From: UBA5614 sp034678545
Lineage (GTDB): Bacteria; Cloacimonadota; Cloacimonadia; Cloacimonadales; Cloacimonadaceae
DNA: 55,155 nucleotides
Reading direction: 5' to 3'
Assembly (NCBI GenBank): GCA_034678545.1
Contig: JAXDBS010000059.1
Span: forward strand, 1 to 55,155
Shown: in pieces, positions 27,418 to 36,455 of the stretch
Numbering within the stretch: position 1 is the first letter of the stretch
Layout: each line of letters opens with the position of its first letter
The notes under the pieces: model-generated
Databases searched by the model: none
Told to the model about the DNA's origin: nothing
The model's input: the letters and a program-made list of their open reading frames with translations, nothing else
Made by a program: the position numbers and the translations under genes

Positions 27418-27657
27418 ATGGTAATAAAAATACTAGGCACCGGCTGTCCCAAATGTAAAAAAATGGAAGAAACTGCCAGACAAGCAATTTCAGAACTTGG
27501 CATCGCGGCTGAGGTTGAGAAAGTGACAGACCTGAATGCTATCATGGATTATGGAGTCATGATGACACCTGCCTTAGTAATCAACGACACGGTTGTTTCC
27601 TCGGGAAAACTGCTGTCTGTGTCAGATGTAAAAGCTTTGATAAACAAAAGGGGATAA
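27418..27657 (+). CDS. Thioredoxin-fold protein, MTH895/TM0996 (redox-active disulfide protein 2) type
   Basis: 79 aa. Active-site CPKC (C10, C13 in GTGCPKCKKMEE), short beta-alpha-beta fold, cis-proline region MMTPALVIND. This family is repeatedly found next to ArsP-like permeases, which supports the metalloid reading. It would reduce or receive electrons in the cytosol. AAGGAG lies 6 bases upstream of the ATG, 12 bases after the CcdA-like gene. Confidence 0.9.
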   Translation: MVIKILGTGCPKCKKMEETARQAISELGIAAEVEKVTDLNAIMDYGVMMTPALVINDTVVSSGKLLSVSDVKALINKRG

Positions 27658-27658
27658 C

Positions 27659-28090
27659 ATGATTGAAAATGAAAGCACCTGTTCCTGCGGATGCGGATCT
27701 AACAACGGCAGCGACTGCTCCAGCGGTTGTGTGTCCAATGACGCTCCTACAAAAGTATATGCCTGTGCCGGAGCCAGCAACGTAGGTGTGATCTCCTTTG
27801 AACTGACTAAAGCGCTGCATCTGGCAGGCAAATATGAAATGGGTTGCTCAACATGTATCGGAGCCGGAGATTGCGGCTGCGGCGGTACTGTCACCCCGGA
27901 AGGGAAAAAGGATCTGCTGATCGACGGCTGTAAGGTTGCCTGCCTGAAAAAGATGTTTGAAAAGAAGGGCATCACAGAATTCAACCATGTAATTGTCACA
28001 CAACTTGGCGTCAGGAAAGAGGGCACCTTTGAGTATGCCCCGGGCATTATTTCCGCGCTGATGCAAAAGCTGTCGGAAAAAGGTCTGTAA
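27659..28090 (+). CDS. DGC-domain putative zinc-binding protein
   Basis: 143 aa. A cysteine-rich N-terminus (CSCGCGSNNGSDCSSGC) precedes the DGC domain. The motif words ACAGASNVGVIS, KYEMGCSTCIGAGDCGCGG and IDGCKVACLKK match the family, which takes its name from the Asp-Gly-Cys. The domain is thought to bind metal through its cysteines; biochemical role is unknown. It starts one base after the previous gene. The N-terminal Cys cluster looks like an added metal-binding extension, unusual for the family. A role in binding or handing over the metalloid is inferred from context. Confidence 0.75.
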   Translation: MIENESTCSCGCGSNNGSDCSSGCVSNDAPTKVYACAGASNVGVISFELTKALHLAGKYEMGCSTCIGAGDCGCGGTVTPEGKKDLLIDGCKVACLKKMFEKKGITEFNHVIVTQLGVRKEGTFEYAPGIISALMQKLSEKGL

Positions 28091-28093
28091 ACA

Positions 28094-28630
28094 ATGAGAC
28101 TGCTACCATACTTTCTTGTGTTGCTGACGCTGTTGTCAATCCTGTCCTGCAAAGTTAAAAGGGATGAAGAACAGGTTTCGGCTCCGGCGGACACGGCTGT
28201 AACAGATACTGTCCGGACAGAACAGGAAGATAAGTCAGCTGGTAATTCAAAACAGAAACCGGTTGCAGTCAAGGACAAGCCTGCCGTCAGAAATGCGCCG
28301 CAATCATCTGAATCGGCTGCAGTCCAAGAGCAGAAACAGGAGCCTTACAGGATAACCTTTCTGGAAATCGGATCCAAGAATTGCATTCCGTGCAAGATGA
28401 TGCAGCCGATCATGAAAGAAATAGCTGAGGAATACAAAGGTATTGTCAAGGTCGAGTTTTACGACTTGATGGAAGACAGGCAGATAGGAGCCAAGTATAA
28501 TATCAGAGTAATGCCGACCCAAGTATTTCTCAATGCAGATGGAAAAGAGTTCTTTCGCCATGAAGGATTTTATCCTAAAGATGAGCTGGCAAAAATGCTG
28601 GATGCATATCTGGCGAAACTGCCAAAGTAA
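28094..28630 (+). CDS. Thioredoxin-fold lipoprotein
   Basis: 178 aa. A lipoprotein signal (LLTLLSILSC; Cys19 is the likely lipidation site) is followed by a flexible linker rich in D, E, K and S (residues 20-80). A thioredoxin domain follows with active site CIPC (C97, C100 in NCIPCKMMQPIM) and the cis-proline MPTQVFLN. It would be anchored in the envelope and could accept electrons from the CcdA-like protein. It starts 3 bases after the DGC gene and ends the cassette, which closes with a strong terminator. Confidence 0.85.
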   Translation: MRLLPYFLVLLTLLSILSCKVKRDEEQVSAPADTAVTDTVRTEQEDKSAGNSKQKPVAVKDKPAVRNAPQSSESAAVQEQKQEPYRITFLEIGSKNCIPCKMMQPIMKEIAEEYKGIVKVEFYDLMEDRQIGAKYNIRVMPTQVFLNADGKEFFRHEGFYPKDELAKMLDAYLAKLPK

Positions 28631-28709
28631 AAGTTGGATCCAAATGGAGACTACGCAGATGGATGAAAAAACCCCATAGGATTATATCTACAAAGCTGTT
28701 ATCATTAAT

Positions 28710-28740
28710 AAAGCGGAGTGAAACTCACTCCGCTTTTCTA
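28710..28740. terminator. Terminator closing the metalloid cassette (bidirectional)
   Basis: Stem AAGCGGAGTGA / TCACTCCGCTT with a 3-base loop (aac) has T runs on both sides. It serves the plus-strand cassette and the minus-strand endonuclease gene whose stop is at 28761. Confidence 0.9.
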
Positions 28741-28760
28741 TTTGTTAAGATGGCTTTAGC

Positions 28761-31559
28761 TTAATCCAGAACCAGCTTCCTGTGGCTGACTCCGTTGTCT
28801 GACTGCAATCGGACCAGGTAGATGCCGGGACTGCATTGCCGGTTGTGCAGGTCGGTGCCATCCCAGATCAGGGACTGGGTTCCGGCGGATTTATCACCCT
28901 TGAACAGGGTGCGAACTAATTGTCCTTTGAGGTTATAGACACTTACGGTCAGAGCTTCGGTTTTGGGCAGACTGAGTTCAATGGAAACCCTGCTGCGGAA
29001 GGGATTGGGGTATATCCTGCTGATTGCAGGCATGGTCTGATATGCGACTTCATCATCATTGGCAACTTCGCCTACATAAACGGAATCAGGTCCGTAGATT
29101 TGGCTGGAGCCATCCAAATTCAGATTTTTAATCCAGTAATAATACATCGTCCAGTTTGCCAGGTTTCCGTCAGTAACAGTATAATTTTGCAGGGAATTGG
29201 TGTTAGTGGCAGGGATAGGCTGGTATGTAATGTTCTGAGCTTGGTCCAAATCGTCATCCAGGTCACGGAAGACCTGAAATCCCAATAAATTATGTTCATA
29301 CTGAGTTGTCCAGGTAACATTCACATGATAACCGATCTGTTCATTCCAGTCCCAATTGGTGTTAAAGTCAGCATAGACCACCGGGTGTGCGGTCAAATGC
29401 ACTGACGAGGTGTTGGAATACATGCTGAAGCCATAATTAAAATAGGCGCGCAGGCGGTAATAATAAGTTGTATCGGAAGCAGGTACAGTCACATAGCGGG
29501 AAGTGGAATTTCCCACGTTCAGATTCTGATAACCGGTAACATAACTCGTGAAATCACTGTCGGAGGAAACGTCCAGAACGTAGGATTGGGCGTTGACGGA
29601 AGGAGACCAGTTGGCGACAAAGGTAATGGAATCAGAAATAGTGGCGGTTAGAGTGGTTGGCGCCCAAATCTGATTCACAAATTCGGGATGGTCAACAAAA
29701 GGATTACGGTTGCCCTGACGCTCATGGATACGGTTGTTGCGTCTGCGTTCCCAGCTGTCGGGCGGATCCTGGACATGCCACTGCAGGAGGGTGGAAAGCC
29801 TGCCGTAAAAAGGTCCGGAGGTGGGTGTCAGGTCCTGCATTTCCAGGTCATAGGAAGTATCGGTTGCGTCGTAACGGGTTGCCATATATAAAATCATGCG
29901 GGCGACATCGCCTTTTTCCACTTCCCTGGGTTCCCAGGAATCGGTATCGGTGTAGCAGCCTGTGACACCGGAATAGCCGGTGTAGGGCGAGGAATCTGTA
30001 TAGGCTGTGCCGCCTTCATCAAAGTCCTTGTTGCCCTTGGCTGAATTAACCGTGGAGTCGCAGGGTCTTAAATGATGCAAATCCGTGCCGGCTTTGGGCA
30101 CGTCGCCAAAATCGCCGTGGCTCTTGGACCAGGTGTGTTCCCGGTTCCATTGCGAGGTGCCGCCGCCGCTGTAGCTCTTGGGCACTGACCAGCCGGTATA
30201 GGTCTCTATGATGTTGTTGGTGTTGACGCTGTCCTCGTCCGTGTATTGCAGTTGGGTCCAGAGCGCGTCATAGGAAAAGCTGGTCAGGTGGGTGGTGCGC
30301 AGCAGGTTGTGCAGATTGGTTTTCAGGGTTGCGCCTGTTCCGGTAATGCCTTCATAATAGCCGTCCAGGACAGTGTTCAAAGTCATCGTGCTGCGGGGAT
30401 TGTTTTGCGCGGTAAGCGTGTTGTAAAGCGTCTCGGTTCCCTGTCCGTTGTAGTCGAAGATGCGGAACCAGTAGGCGGTATTGGGCAGCAGGCCTGTTAC
30501 GGATACGGCATTGACGGCTTCGCCTTCGATGATTTGGGTGGCGCCGTTATAAATAACCTGCTCGCCGTTTCCGCCGTAAACAGCTGATGGTGTGTAGTCG
30601 ATCCCGTTTTCAGGCAATGAGAAGCTGTTGGCGGTATTGATCTTTACTATCCTCCTGGCGCCGTTGCCGGGAGTCCAGGAAGCCTGGATGGAAGTGCTTC
30701 CCGGATAGAAGACCAAATTGCAGGCCTGCAGGGAAGGGACTCCCAGGTTGGCGGTGCGGAAGAAAATGTCTTCCCCGTAGGAAGAGCCGCTTCCGTTGGT
30801 GGCATAGGCGCAGACGTAGTAGTCGGTATCAGGCTGCAGTCCTGTCAAAGTGCTGACAAAGGTGCCAATCCCGGTTCCGTCCGTGGTGAAATCTCCGCCG
30901 TCCAGAGTGGGATTGGGCAAGAGGCTCCAGCAGACGCCCCGAGCTGTGACGTTGGTGGCGCCAGGGTGTTCCACGTTGCCGCCGGAGACGGCGGTGTTAT
31001 AAGTGACAGAGGAAACGGCGGCCGTGGTTACAATGGGATATTCGATATTCTGATAATCGGTGACGATTATGTCATGTAGGTACAGGGCATGGCTGGGAAC
31101 GGCAAGCCTGAGGACAGTGGAATCCGCCAGGTTGATTTCGTAAGAAAAGGTGGCGCCCAAAGTGGCAATATCGGTGAAGGTGGTGACGTCCTCCCAGTCA
31201 GTGGAACCCAGCTTCTGCAGCTTGACGGAGCGTCCGCTGGAACCGGCGGCCAGGTGGAATTCCACATGCCCGACTGAGGGCAGGGCAGGCAGTTCAACCG
31301 CTCCGTTGGCAGCCTGCATCTGGATTCTGCCGGCCGAGCAGCTTCCGGTGGCAGCAGCCCCGGGTGATACGATGCAACTGGCCAGGCTGACTGTTCCGGC
31401 CGGAATGGGCTGCGCATAAGAACCGTAGGAAGTGTAGGCCACCCAGTTCTGGATGTTCTCGTTGATCAGAGTCACAGCGGGCAGCAGCGCGGCCATTCCC
31501 GCCAAAAGCAGCGTGGCCGCCAATGCTTTGAAACAGAACCTATGCTGTTCGTGTGTCAT
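28761..31559 (-). CDS. Secreted endonuclease I with FN3 domains and Por/FlgD-type tail
   Basis: 932 aa. There is a signal peptide (LAATLLLAGMAALLPAV), a beta-rich domain to about residue 180, and two fibronectin-III-like modules (residues about 185-390). The nuclease domain spans about 395-630, with NREHTWSKSHGDFGD (His475), TDLHHLRPCDSTVNSAKGNKDFDEGG and the acid-rich words around it. It matches the Endonuclease_I family (PF04231), which degrades DNA or RNA outside the cell using a His and divalent metal. A further FN3-like module and the C-terminal domain starting with YPNPFRS near residue 846 and ending SGIYLVRLQSD complete it. The ribosome site before the ATG is weak (AGGATAAG). It may supply nucleotides from external DNA. 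Confidence 0.88.
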   Translation of the reverse strand: MTHEQHRFCFKALAATLLLAGMAALLPAVTLINENIQNWVAYTSYGSYAQPIPAGTVSLASCIVSPGAAATGSCSAGRIQMQAANGAVELPALPSVGHVEFHLAAGSSGRSVKLQKLGSTDWEDVTTFTDIATLGATFSYEINLADSTVLRLAVPSHALYLHDIIVTDYQNIEYPIVTTAAVSSVTYNTAVSGGNVEHPGATNVTARGVCWSLLPNPTLDGGDFTTDGTGIGTFVSTLTGLQPDTDYYVCAYATNGSGSSYGEDIFFRTANLGVPSLQACNLVFYPGSTSIQASWTPGNGARRIVKINTANSFSLPENGIDYTPSAVYGGNGEQVIYNGATQIIEGEAVNAVSVTGLLPNTAYWFRIFDYNGQGTETLYNTLTAQNNPRSTMTLNTVLDGYYEGITGTGATLKTNLHNLLRTTHLTSFSYDALWTQLQYTDEDSVNTNNIIETYTGWSVPKSYSGGGTSQWNREHTWSKSHGDFGDVPKAGTDLHHLRPCDSTVNSAKGNKDFDEGGTAYTDSSPYTGYSGVTGCYTDTDSWEPREVEKGDVARMILYMATRYDATDTSYDLEMQDLTPTSGPFYGRLSTLLQWHVQDPPDSWERRRNNRIHERQGNRNPFVDHPEFVNQIWAPTTLTATISDSITFVANWSPSVNAQSYVLDVSSDSDFTSYVTGYQNLNVGNSTSRYVTVPASDTTYYYRLRAYFNYGFSMYSNTSSVHLTAHPVVYADFNTNWDWNEQIGYHVNVTWTTQYEHNLLGFQVFRDLDDDLDQAQNITYQPIPATNTNSLQNYTVTDGNLANWTMYYYWIKNLNLDGSSQIYGPDSVYVGEVANDDEVAYQTMPAISRIYPNPFRSRVSIELSLPKTEALTVSVYNLKGQLVRTLFKGDKSAGTQSLIWDGTDLHNRQCSPGIYLVRLQSDNGVSHRKLVLD

Positions 31560-31742
31560 AACTTATCCTGCCTCATTTTGTTCAGCGTTTCAACAATCCT
31601 AACCCGTCCTGGCTGTCAATGGCTATGTCAGCCGCTGGTGCCGCAGCGGATTCAGACGTGTATTAGAAATGTGCAATTTTCAAGCCAAGAGGGGATGGAC
31701 TGGGTGGACGGGATGAACAAATATGAACTGGCTCTGGCGGAG

Positions 31743-32678
31743 TCAGAGTTGGATGGGTTCGGTGGTGTCGGGGGCCAGTTCGTCGTATTGGCTGAGCAGC
31801 CAGGAGCGCAGGGGTTCGCGCATGGGCAGCCAGGTTTTCCAGGAATTGCCGGCGTCCACAAGGTCAAGGCGGCAGGTGACAAGGTCGTCTATCCACTCCG
31901 GTTTGCGGGGGTGGCGGGCGTAAAAATGGAGCGGGAAATTGACGTGGATGGAATAGATCTCAAACTCCTCCTCGGTCAGAACAGCCAGCAGCGTCCCGGT
32001 CAGGATGGCCTGATGCAGAAAGACGCGATAGTTGAAGTCCCGGTTGAAAAACCCGTTCCAGACAGGGTCTTCAGAGAACCGGAGGAAGCTGGAAGTCCAT
32101 TTCTGGAGCAGCCCGTCTTCCGGCCTCACGGTCAGCAGGCAGGCGTTGAAATAGGCCCGCAGCTTGGTGTAGTCCACGGTCGTGTAGACTGGGAAGATGT
32201 TTTCCTCGGGGACCTCGTGCAGCCTGTAGATATGCGCCCAAAACTCATCCACGGGTTCACTCCAGAGCAGGCCGATGTTTTTCACGTCCACGGGACGGAC
32301 GCCCAGCTTCTTGCCCCGGGGCAGTGACATCAGTCCGGGGTCGTTGAGAAAAAGCGATTCGGCATCGCAGTAGATCAGCTGCTCCACCTTGTCCAGGGCG
32401 AACATTTCCGCCGCCCCGGCGGCCTGGGTCTTGAAGGCGTAGTGAATTTCCTGCGACGGCGGGGTGAACCCGAAACTGATCACTTCGGCATCCAGGCTGT
32501 TCAACTCGGCCACGGTCTTGGGGTCCAGTTTGTCATAATCGCAGCCGGGGACCAGGGCAAAGATGGGCGCGCTTTTCTGCCTGCCCGCGTACATGCGGAC
32601 GCTGCGGCAGAAGATGAGTGCGTATTTTTCCCTGTCCCCCGCCCGGAAGCTGAAAGCAAATCCCATTCTGGCAGCCAT
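31743..32678 (-). CDS. Hypothetical protein, glycosyltransferase-like (GT-A-type features)
   Basis: 311 aa, no clear family. The words LIYCDAESLFLND (a D-x-E/D-like motif after a beta strand) and FNACLLTVRPED resemble nucleotide-sugar-binding GT-A folds such as GT8, where a hexose donor and Mn2+ bind. The N-terminal FSFRAGDREKYALIFCRSVRMY matches an opening beta-alpha unit. The ATG at 32678 has AGGGAG 5 bases upstream; the longer frame from 32714 lacks one. No signal peptide, so cytosolic. It lies 73 bases after tldE and may be in the same transcript. Confidence in the enzyme class is low. Confidence 0.5.
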   Translation of the reverse strand: MAARMGFAFSFRAGDREKYALIFCRSVRMYAGRQKSAPIFALVPGCDYDKLDPKTVAELNSLDAEVISFGFTPPSQEIHYAFKTQAAGAAEMFALDKVEQLIYCDAESLFLNDPGLMSLPRGKKLGVRPVDVKNIGLLWSEPVDEFWAHIYRLHEVPEENIFPVYTTVDYTKLRAYFNACLLTVRPEDGLLQKWTSSFLRFSEDPVWNGFFNRDFNYRVFLHQAILTGTLLAVLTEEEFEIYSIHVNFPLHFYARHPRKPEWIDDLVTCRLDLVDAGNSWKTWLPMREPLRSWLLSQYDELAPDTTEPIQL

Positions 32679-32751
32679 GGCATCTCCCTGATGTGAAAGC
32701 AAGGCCCGCCGCACCTCGCGATGCGGCGAACCCGAATATCTGCATTATTTT

Positions 32752-34032
32752 TTAGAAGCTGGTGGTGTCAACAAAATTGAAGTTGTCCACCAGGACGGCC
32801 GGCAGCTTGACCGAGCTGTCGGTGAGGACGCTTTCCCCCAGGGCCAGGAGGCGGCGGGTGGTGTCGTGCGGGATTTCGTTGAAGCGGAGGTTGTTGACCG
32901 CGTGTTTGACCTTGCCGTCCTCGAAGTAGAGCACGCCGTCGCGGGTCATGCCGGTCAGCTCGCCCGTTTTCATGTCCACCGGCCGGATGTACCAGAAGCG
33001 GTTGACGATCAGGCCGCGGGGCACCAGTTTCATCATCTCCTCCTCGGTCGCCTTGCCGCCGGGGATGAAAACGTTGAACGGCGCGGCGGGCTTCAGGTTT
33101 TTCAGCTTGGCCCAGTAGCGCGGGGTCGGCATGGTTTCCACCACTCCATCTCTGACCCAGTAAGTTTCTTCCGAGACCACGTTGTCCCAGGAGAAGGGTG
33201 CCGTTACCAACTCCTTGTCCTTGAGCGTGGAGAGCAGGGAGAATTTCTCGCCCATGAACTTCTTGCCGATCTGGTCCGTAAAGGCGGTGAGCCCTTCGTC
33301 GGACTGGCGGCGGTTCATCATCCACAGCATGAACCAGTAGAATTCCATCAGCGCGTCCGGCCTGATGATGACAGGGACCTTCCCCGCCGTAAAGGGCTGC
33401 GGGTCGCTCAGGGACTGAAACTGCCCGTTCAGCTGCGCGATCTCCTCCTCCAACTTAAAGGTGCCGAAGTCCTTGGAGGAAAAGGACACCTTGGTCTCGA
33501 TGTGTTCCTTTTTCAGGGTCATGGAATGGCCGAATTCGCTCAGTTCGTGGTAGCCGGAGAAGCCGTTCTTGGTGGACGCGTGGATCTGCATGAAGTGTTT
33601 TTCCGTCATGCCGGAGACGGTCGCGCCCAGCTTCTCGCCGTTGGCGATGGACTGCCTGATGATCTCCACCATCTGTTTGGGAGCCAGCGCCAGAGTGGCG
33701 GGGGAGGCGTTGGCGAGTTCAGGATAGGCGGCGGCGCCGGCGCTTTCCACGTATTCGGGGTCGGGCTCGTTGATGGCGGCCATTTCCTCCGCCCGTTTGA
33801 TCAGCTGGGTGAGGGCTTCGTTGTCGGTCTGGTTGATGGAGCAGCGCCCGGTCTTGTTGCCGAAGGCCACTTCCAGGTCAATGTCGACGTTGTCGCCGGC
33901 GATGTGCTGCGTGATGGCGTTTTGGGCGAAGCGTGTCTCGTGGCTGCTGCGCGCCGCGATGCGCAGGCTGTAGTCGTCAGCCTTGACGTGTTTTTTGACG
34001 AATTCCGCGATCTTTTCATACTTGGATTTCAT
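32752..34032 (-). CDS. tldE: TldE/PmbA-like protein (metalloprotease partner subunit)
   Basis: 426 aa, TldD/PmbA superfamily without the HExxxH zinc motif, as expected for the TldE subunit. N-terminal IAARSSHETRFAQNAITQHIAG is the family's substrate-channel start, and the C-terminal RPVDMKTGELTGMTRDGVLYFEDGKVKHAVNNLRFNE matches the beta-barrel of TldE. The ATG at 34032 overlaps the tldD stop by ATGA, so the genes are coupled and the products form the usual heterodimer. The longer frame to 34533 is an accidental extension overlapping tldD. In E. coli the pair unfolds and cleaves small proteins such as CcdA antitoxin and the microcin B17 precursor. Confidence 0.93.
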   Translation of the reverse strand: MKSKYEKIAEFVKKHVKADDYSLRIAARSSHETRFAQNAITQHIAGDNVDIDLEVAFGNKTGRCSINQTDNEALTQLIKRAEEMAAINEPDPEYVESAGAAAYPELANASPATLALAPKQMVEIIRQSIANGEKLGATVSGMTEKHFMQIHASTKNGFSGYHELSEFGHSMTLKKEHIETKVSFSSKDFGTFKLEEEIAQLNGQFQSLSDPQPFTAGKVPVIIRPDALMEFYWFMLWMMNRRQSDEGLTAFTDQIGKKFMGEKFSLLSTLKDKELVTAPFSWDNVVSEETYWVRDGVVETMPTPRYWAKLKNLKPAAPFNVFIPGGKATEEEMMKLVPRGLIVNRFWYIRPVDMKTGELTGMTRDGVLYFEDGKVKHAVNNLRFNEIPHDTTRRLLALGESVLTDSSVKLPAVLVDNFNFVDTTSF

Positions 34033-35471
34033 TGCGAACCTCCCACCCTGATGTTGCGGAAGCGGGCTGGGGCCGCGCCGTGGGTCATGCGTCCCGTCTG
34101 GTTGGGCTGGCCCTTGCCGCAGTTGACCACGCCGAAGGGCTTCCAGAACCGCTCGTCGCAGATTGCGTCGCAGCTGCCCCAAAACTCCGGGTTGCAGGAT
34201 TTGTAAAGCACCTTTTTCAGCGGGCGGGAGAGCTTGCCGTTCTTGACTTCCCAGAAGAAATCGCCGCCGAACTGGAAGTTGACCCGGTGCTGGTCTATGG
34301 AGAAGCTGCCTCTGCCCTGGATGTAAACGCCGTCGTCCGTGTCGCCGATCAGTTGGGCAGGGGTGAGTTCCTTCTCTCCGGGCAGCAGGTAGAGGTTGGG
34401 GATGCGGTTGATGGGCTGGTTCAGGTAGCTGGTGGCGCGGTTGCAGCCGCGGCTGTAGCGGAGCCCGATCTGGGGCGCGGTGTCGCGGGTGCTGCCGTAT
34501 TCGTTTAATACGCCGTCCCTGATGATGAACCATCTCTGGTTGGGGACGCCGTCATCGTCGAACCCGGCGGTGGCCAGGCCTTCGCACAGCGTGTTGTCGC
34601 CCACGAAGTTGACGAGGTCGGAGCCGTACTTGTAGTTGCCCAGCTTTTCCGGCGTGGCGAAGGAAATGCCCGCGTAGTCGGCTTCCCAGCCCAGGACGCG
34701 GTCCAGTTCCGTGGCGTGGCCGACCGATTCGTGCATGGTCAGGCCCAGGTGGTTGGGGTCCAGGATCAGGGTGCGCCTGGCCTCTTCCTTGAGGGTGTCG
34801 GCTTTCACCTTGATCAGGGCTTCCTCGGCGATCTGTTTTGCCTTGTCCAGCAGCCCGAGTTCCGTCACCCATTCCCAGCCTACGGCGCGGCCGCCTTCGT
34901 CGAAGGTGCGGCTCTGGCTGTCGCCTTCCCACACAGCGGTGGCCGTGATCATGGGGTCGATGAACTGGGTGATGACATCCAGCCGCGTGCCCAAGGTACT
35001 TGCGAACAGCTTCTCGTCCTTGTGCGAGAGCAGGTAGAACACGGCCTGGCGGATGCCCTCGAAGCTCATCATCATGCGGTTCACTTCCAGCATCAGGTCC
35101 ACCTTTTCCTTGAGCGGCAGGGAGAAGGGGTCGCACTTGACCGGGGTGCGGTAGGAGGCGATGTAGCTCCGCTCCTCGGCCAGGACCAGCCCCTTGCCTT
35201 TCTTGGCCTTGGCGGACAGCCGGGCGATTTCCAAGGCGCGCTTGACAGTCGCGGCCACCTGGTCGTCCGTAAACACGTTGGAGTGGGCAAAGCCCCAAGC
35301 GCCGTCCTTAAAGACCCGGACGCCGTAGCCGTCCAGGATGTCGGTGGATGTGTTTTTCAAACTCAGATTATGCAGGTAAATGGTCTCAGTCGTGGAGCGC
35401 TGGATCCTGATATCGGCATAATCGGCCCCCAATGATTTGGCGGCTTCCATGGCAATGTCCAGATATTTCAT
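34029..35471 (-). CDS. tldD: TldD zinc metalloprotease
   Basis: 480 aa. The zinc-binding motif HESVGH (residues 247-252, HExxxH) is intact in LTMHESVGHATELDRVLG, and the C-terminal VNCGKGQPNQTG and RFRNIRVGG carry further family residues. It forms a heterodimer with TldE in the cytosol and processes small peptides. The AAGGAGGT site 5 bases upstream of the ATG is the best in the window. A short gap of 50 bases separates it from a winged-helix regulator on the same strand, which may control it. Confidence 0.95.
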   Translation of the reverse strand: MKYLDIAMEAAKSLGADYADIRIQRSTTETIYLHNLSLKNTSTDILDGYGVRVFKDGAWGFAHSNVFTDDQVAATVKRALEIARLSAKAKKGKGLVLAEERSYIASYRTPVKCDPFSLPLKEKVDLMLEVNRMMMSFEGIRQAVFYLLSHKDEKLFASTLGTRLDVITQFIDPMITATAVWEGDSQSRTFDEGGRAVGWEWVTELGLLDKAKQIAEEALIKVKADTLKEEARRTLILDPNHLGLTMHESVGHATELDRVLGWEADYAGISFATPEKLGNYKYGSDLVNFVGDNTLCEGLATAGFDDDGVPNQRWFIIRDGVLNEYGSTRDTAPQIGLRYSRGCNRATSYLNQPINRIPNLYLLPGEKELTPAQLIGDTDDGVYIQGRGSFSIDQHRVNFQFGGDFFWEVKNGKLSRPLKKVLYKSCNPEFWGSCDAICDERFWKPFGVVNCGKGQPNQTGRMTHGAAPARFRNIRVGGSQ

Positions 35472-35524
35472 CGGACCTCCTTTCTGAATCTTGTGCTGTT
35501 TATGCGGTCATAATCATTAACGGA

Positions 35525-36022
35525 TCAGGACAGGGGCGTGAACTCCCGGATGGGCGGGATTTCCCGGCCCCAGCGGTGGTAGAGCGGGAGGAAGAAAACG
35601 TCGCGCCGGCCGAGGGGGGGATACTCCTGCTGCCAGGGTAGGCCCTGTTCCTCGGGCGGGATCGGGTAGCGGGTTTCCAGCGGGGTCCGGAGGCCGGGGA
35701 CGAGGTTGTCGGGCAGGGCGGCCAGGATGGCCCGGCCCCAGTCCAGGTAAGCCTGTAAGCCGCTCTCCGTGAGGCTGATCAGAGTCCGCGGGCGCTTGCC
35801 TCGGAAGGTTTTGGTGATCATCACGTAACCTGCCTCCTCCAGTTTGGACAGGTGGGTGGAAAGGTTGCCCCAGGTGAGGCGGGACAGCTCCATGATGCTG
35901 TTGAAATCGGTGCGCCGCTGCTGGCTGAGCAGCCGCATGACCAGCAGCCGGGCGGGCGTGTGGATCAGCGGGTCCAGGGCCGCGATCCGCTGCAGTTCGG
36001 TTTGCTCGATGCCGTTTTCCAT
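35525..36022 (-). CDS. Winged-helix transcriptional regulator (HTH_34-like)
   Basis: 165 aa. The N-terminal 90 residues are a MarR-like winged helix: LIHTPARLLVMRLLS, then the recognition helix MELSRLTWGNLSTHLSKLEEAGYV, then a wing with RGKRPRTLISLTESG. This layout matches the HTH_34 group (GntR/ArsR-like, found widely in anaerobes). The C-terminal half is proline-rich and has no clear domain. The ATG at 36022 has GGGGAGA 6 bases upstream. It is the first gene of a putative tldD-tldE transcript and a palindrome sits on its upstream side. Confidence 0.75.
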   Translation of the reverse strand: MENGIEQTELQRIAALDPLIHTPARLLVMRLLSQQRRTDFNSIMELSRLTWGNLSTHLSKLEEAGYVMITKTFRGKRPRTLISLTESGLQAYLDWGRAILAALPDNLVPGLRTPLETRYPIPPEEQGLPWQQEYPPLGRRDVFFLPLYHRWGREIPPIREFTPLS

Positions 36023-36125
36023 AATGTCTCCCCTTGTCTTGAACAATCTGCCGGGTGGATGAGCTTTGTCTGCCTGGCGGGTCAACTGTGTAATCGGTAA
36101 GGCCAAGCTCTGTCATCCGGATACA

Positions 36126-36153
36126 CTTTGTACGACAAAGATATTTGTGTCAA
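36126..36153 (-). promoter_or_regulatory. Palindrome overlapping the regulator's promoter
   Basis: CTTTGT-ACG-ACAAAG (36126-36140) is a 15-bp palindrome. On the minus strand a TTGACA box sits at 36148-36153, directly upstream, so a repressor bound here would cover the promoter core. It lies about 105 bases upstream of the winged-helix gene and may be its autoregulatory site. The -10 box is weak. Confidence 0.4.
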
Positions 36154-36455
36154 GTTATTTCTTGGAGATTCGCTGATTACAATCCAATCTCGCTGTTATT
36201 CAATAACTTGTATCTTGCACCCGCTTCCCCCTTGGAACTCCAGTTCCAGATCACTTCCAGATCACCCCCAAATCACCGCAAAAATGCCCTGATCTGATGG
36301 TAATCTCTGATTTGATTGTGAGTTACGGTTTATGGACGGCTAAACCGGCAACTAACAGCAGGCAGCTCTATTCGTTAAATTGAACCGGCCGCTGCCGGTA
36401 GTTGCAGCGCAGATGTTTATCTGCCGCGGTCCGGGATATCCATCCAGGGCAGGAA

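Noticed and set aside
34033..34533. N-terminal extension of the tldE frame
   Set aside because: It overlaps tldD in another frame, is R/P/H-rich, and the ATG at 34032 with ATGA coupling is the real start.
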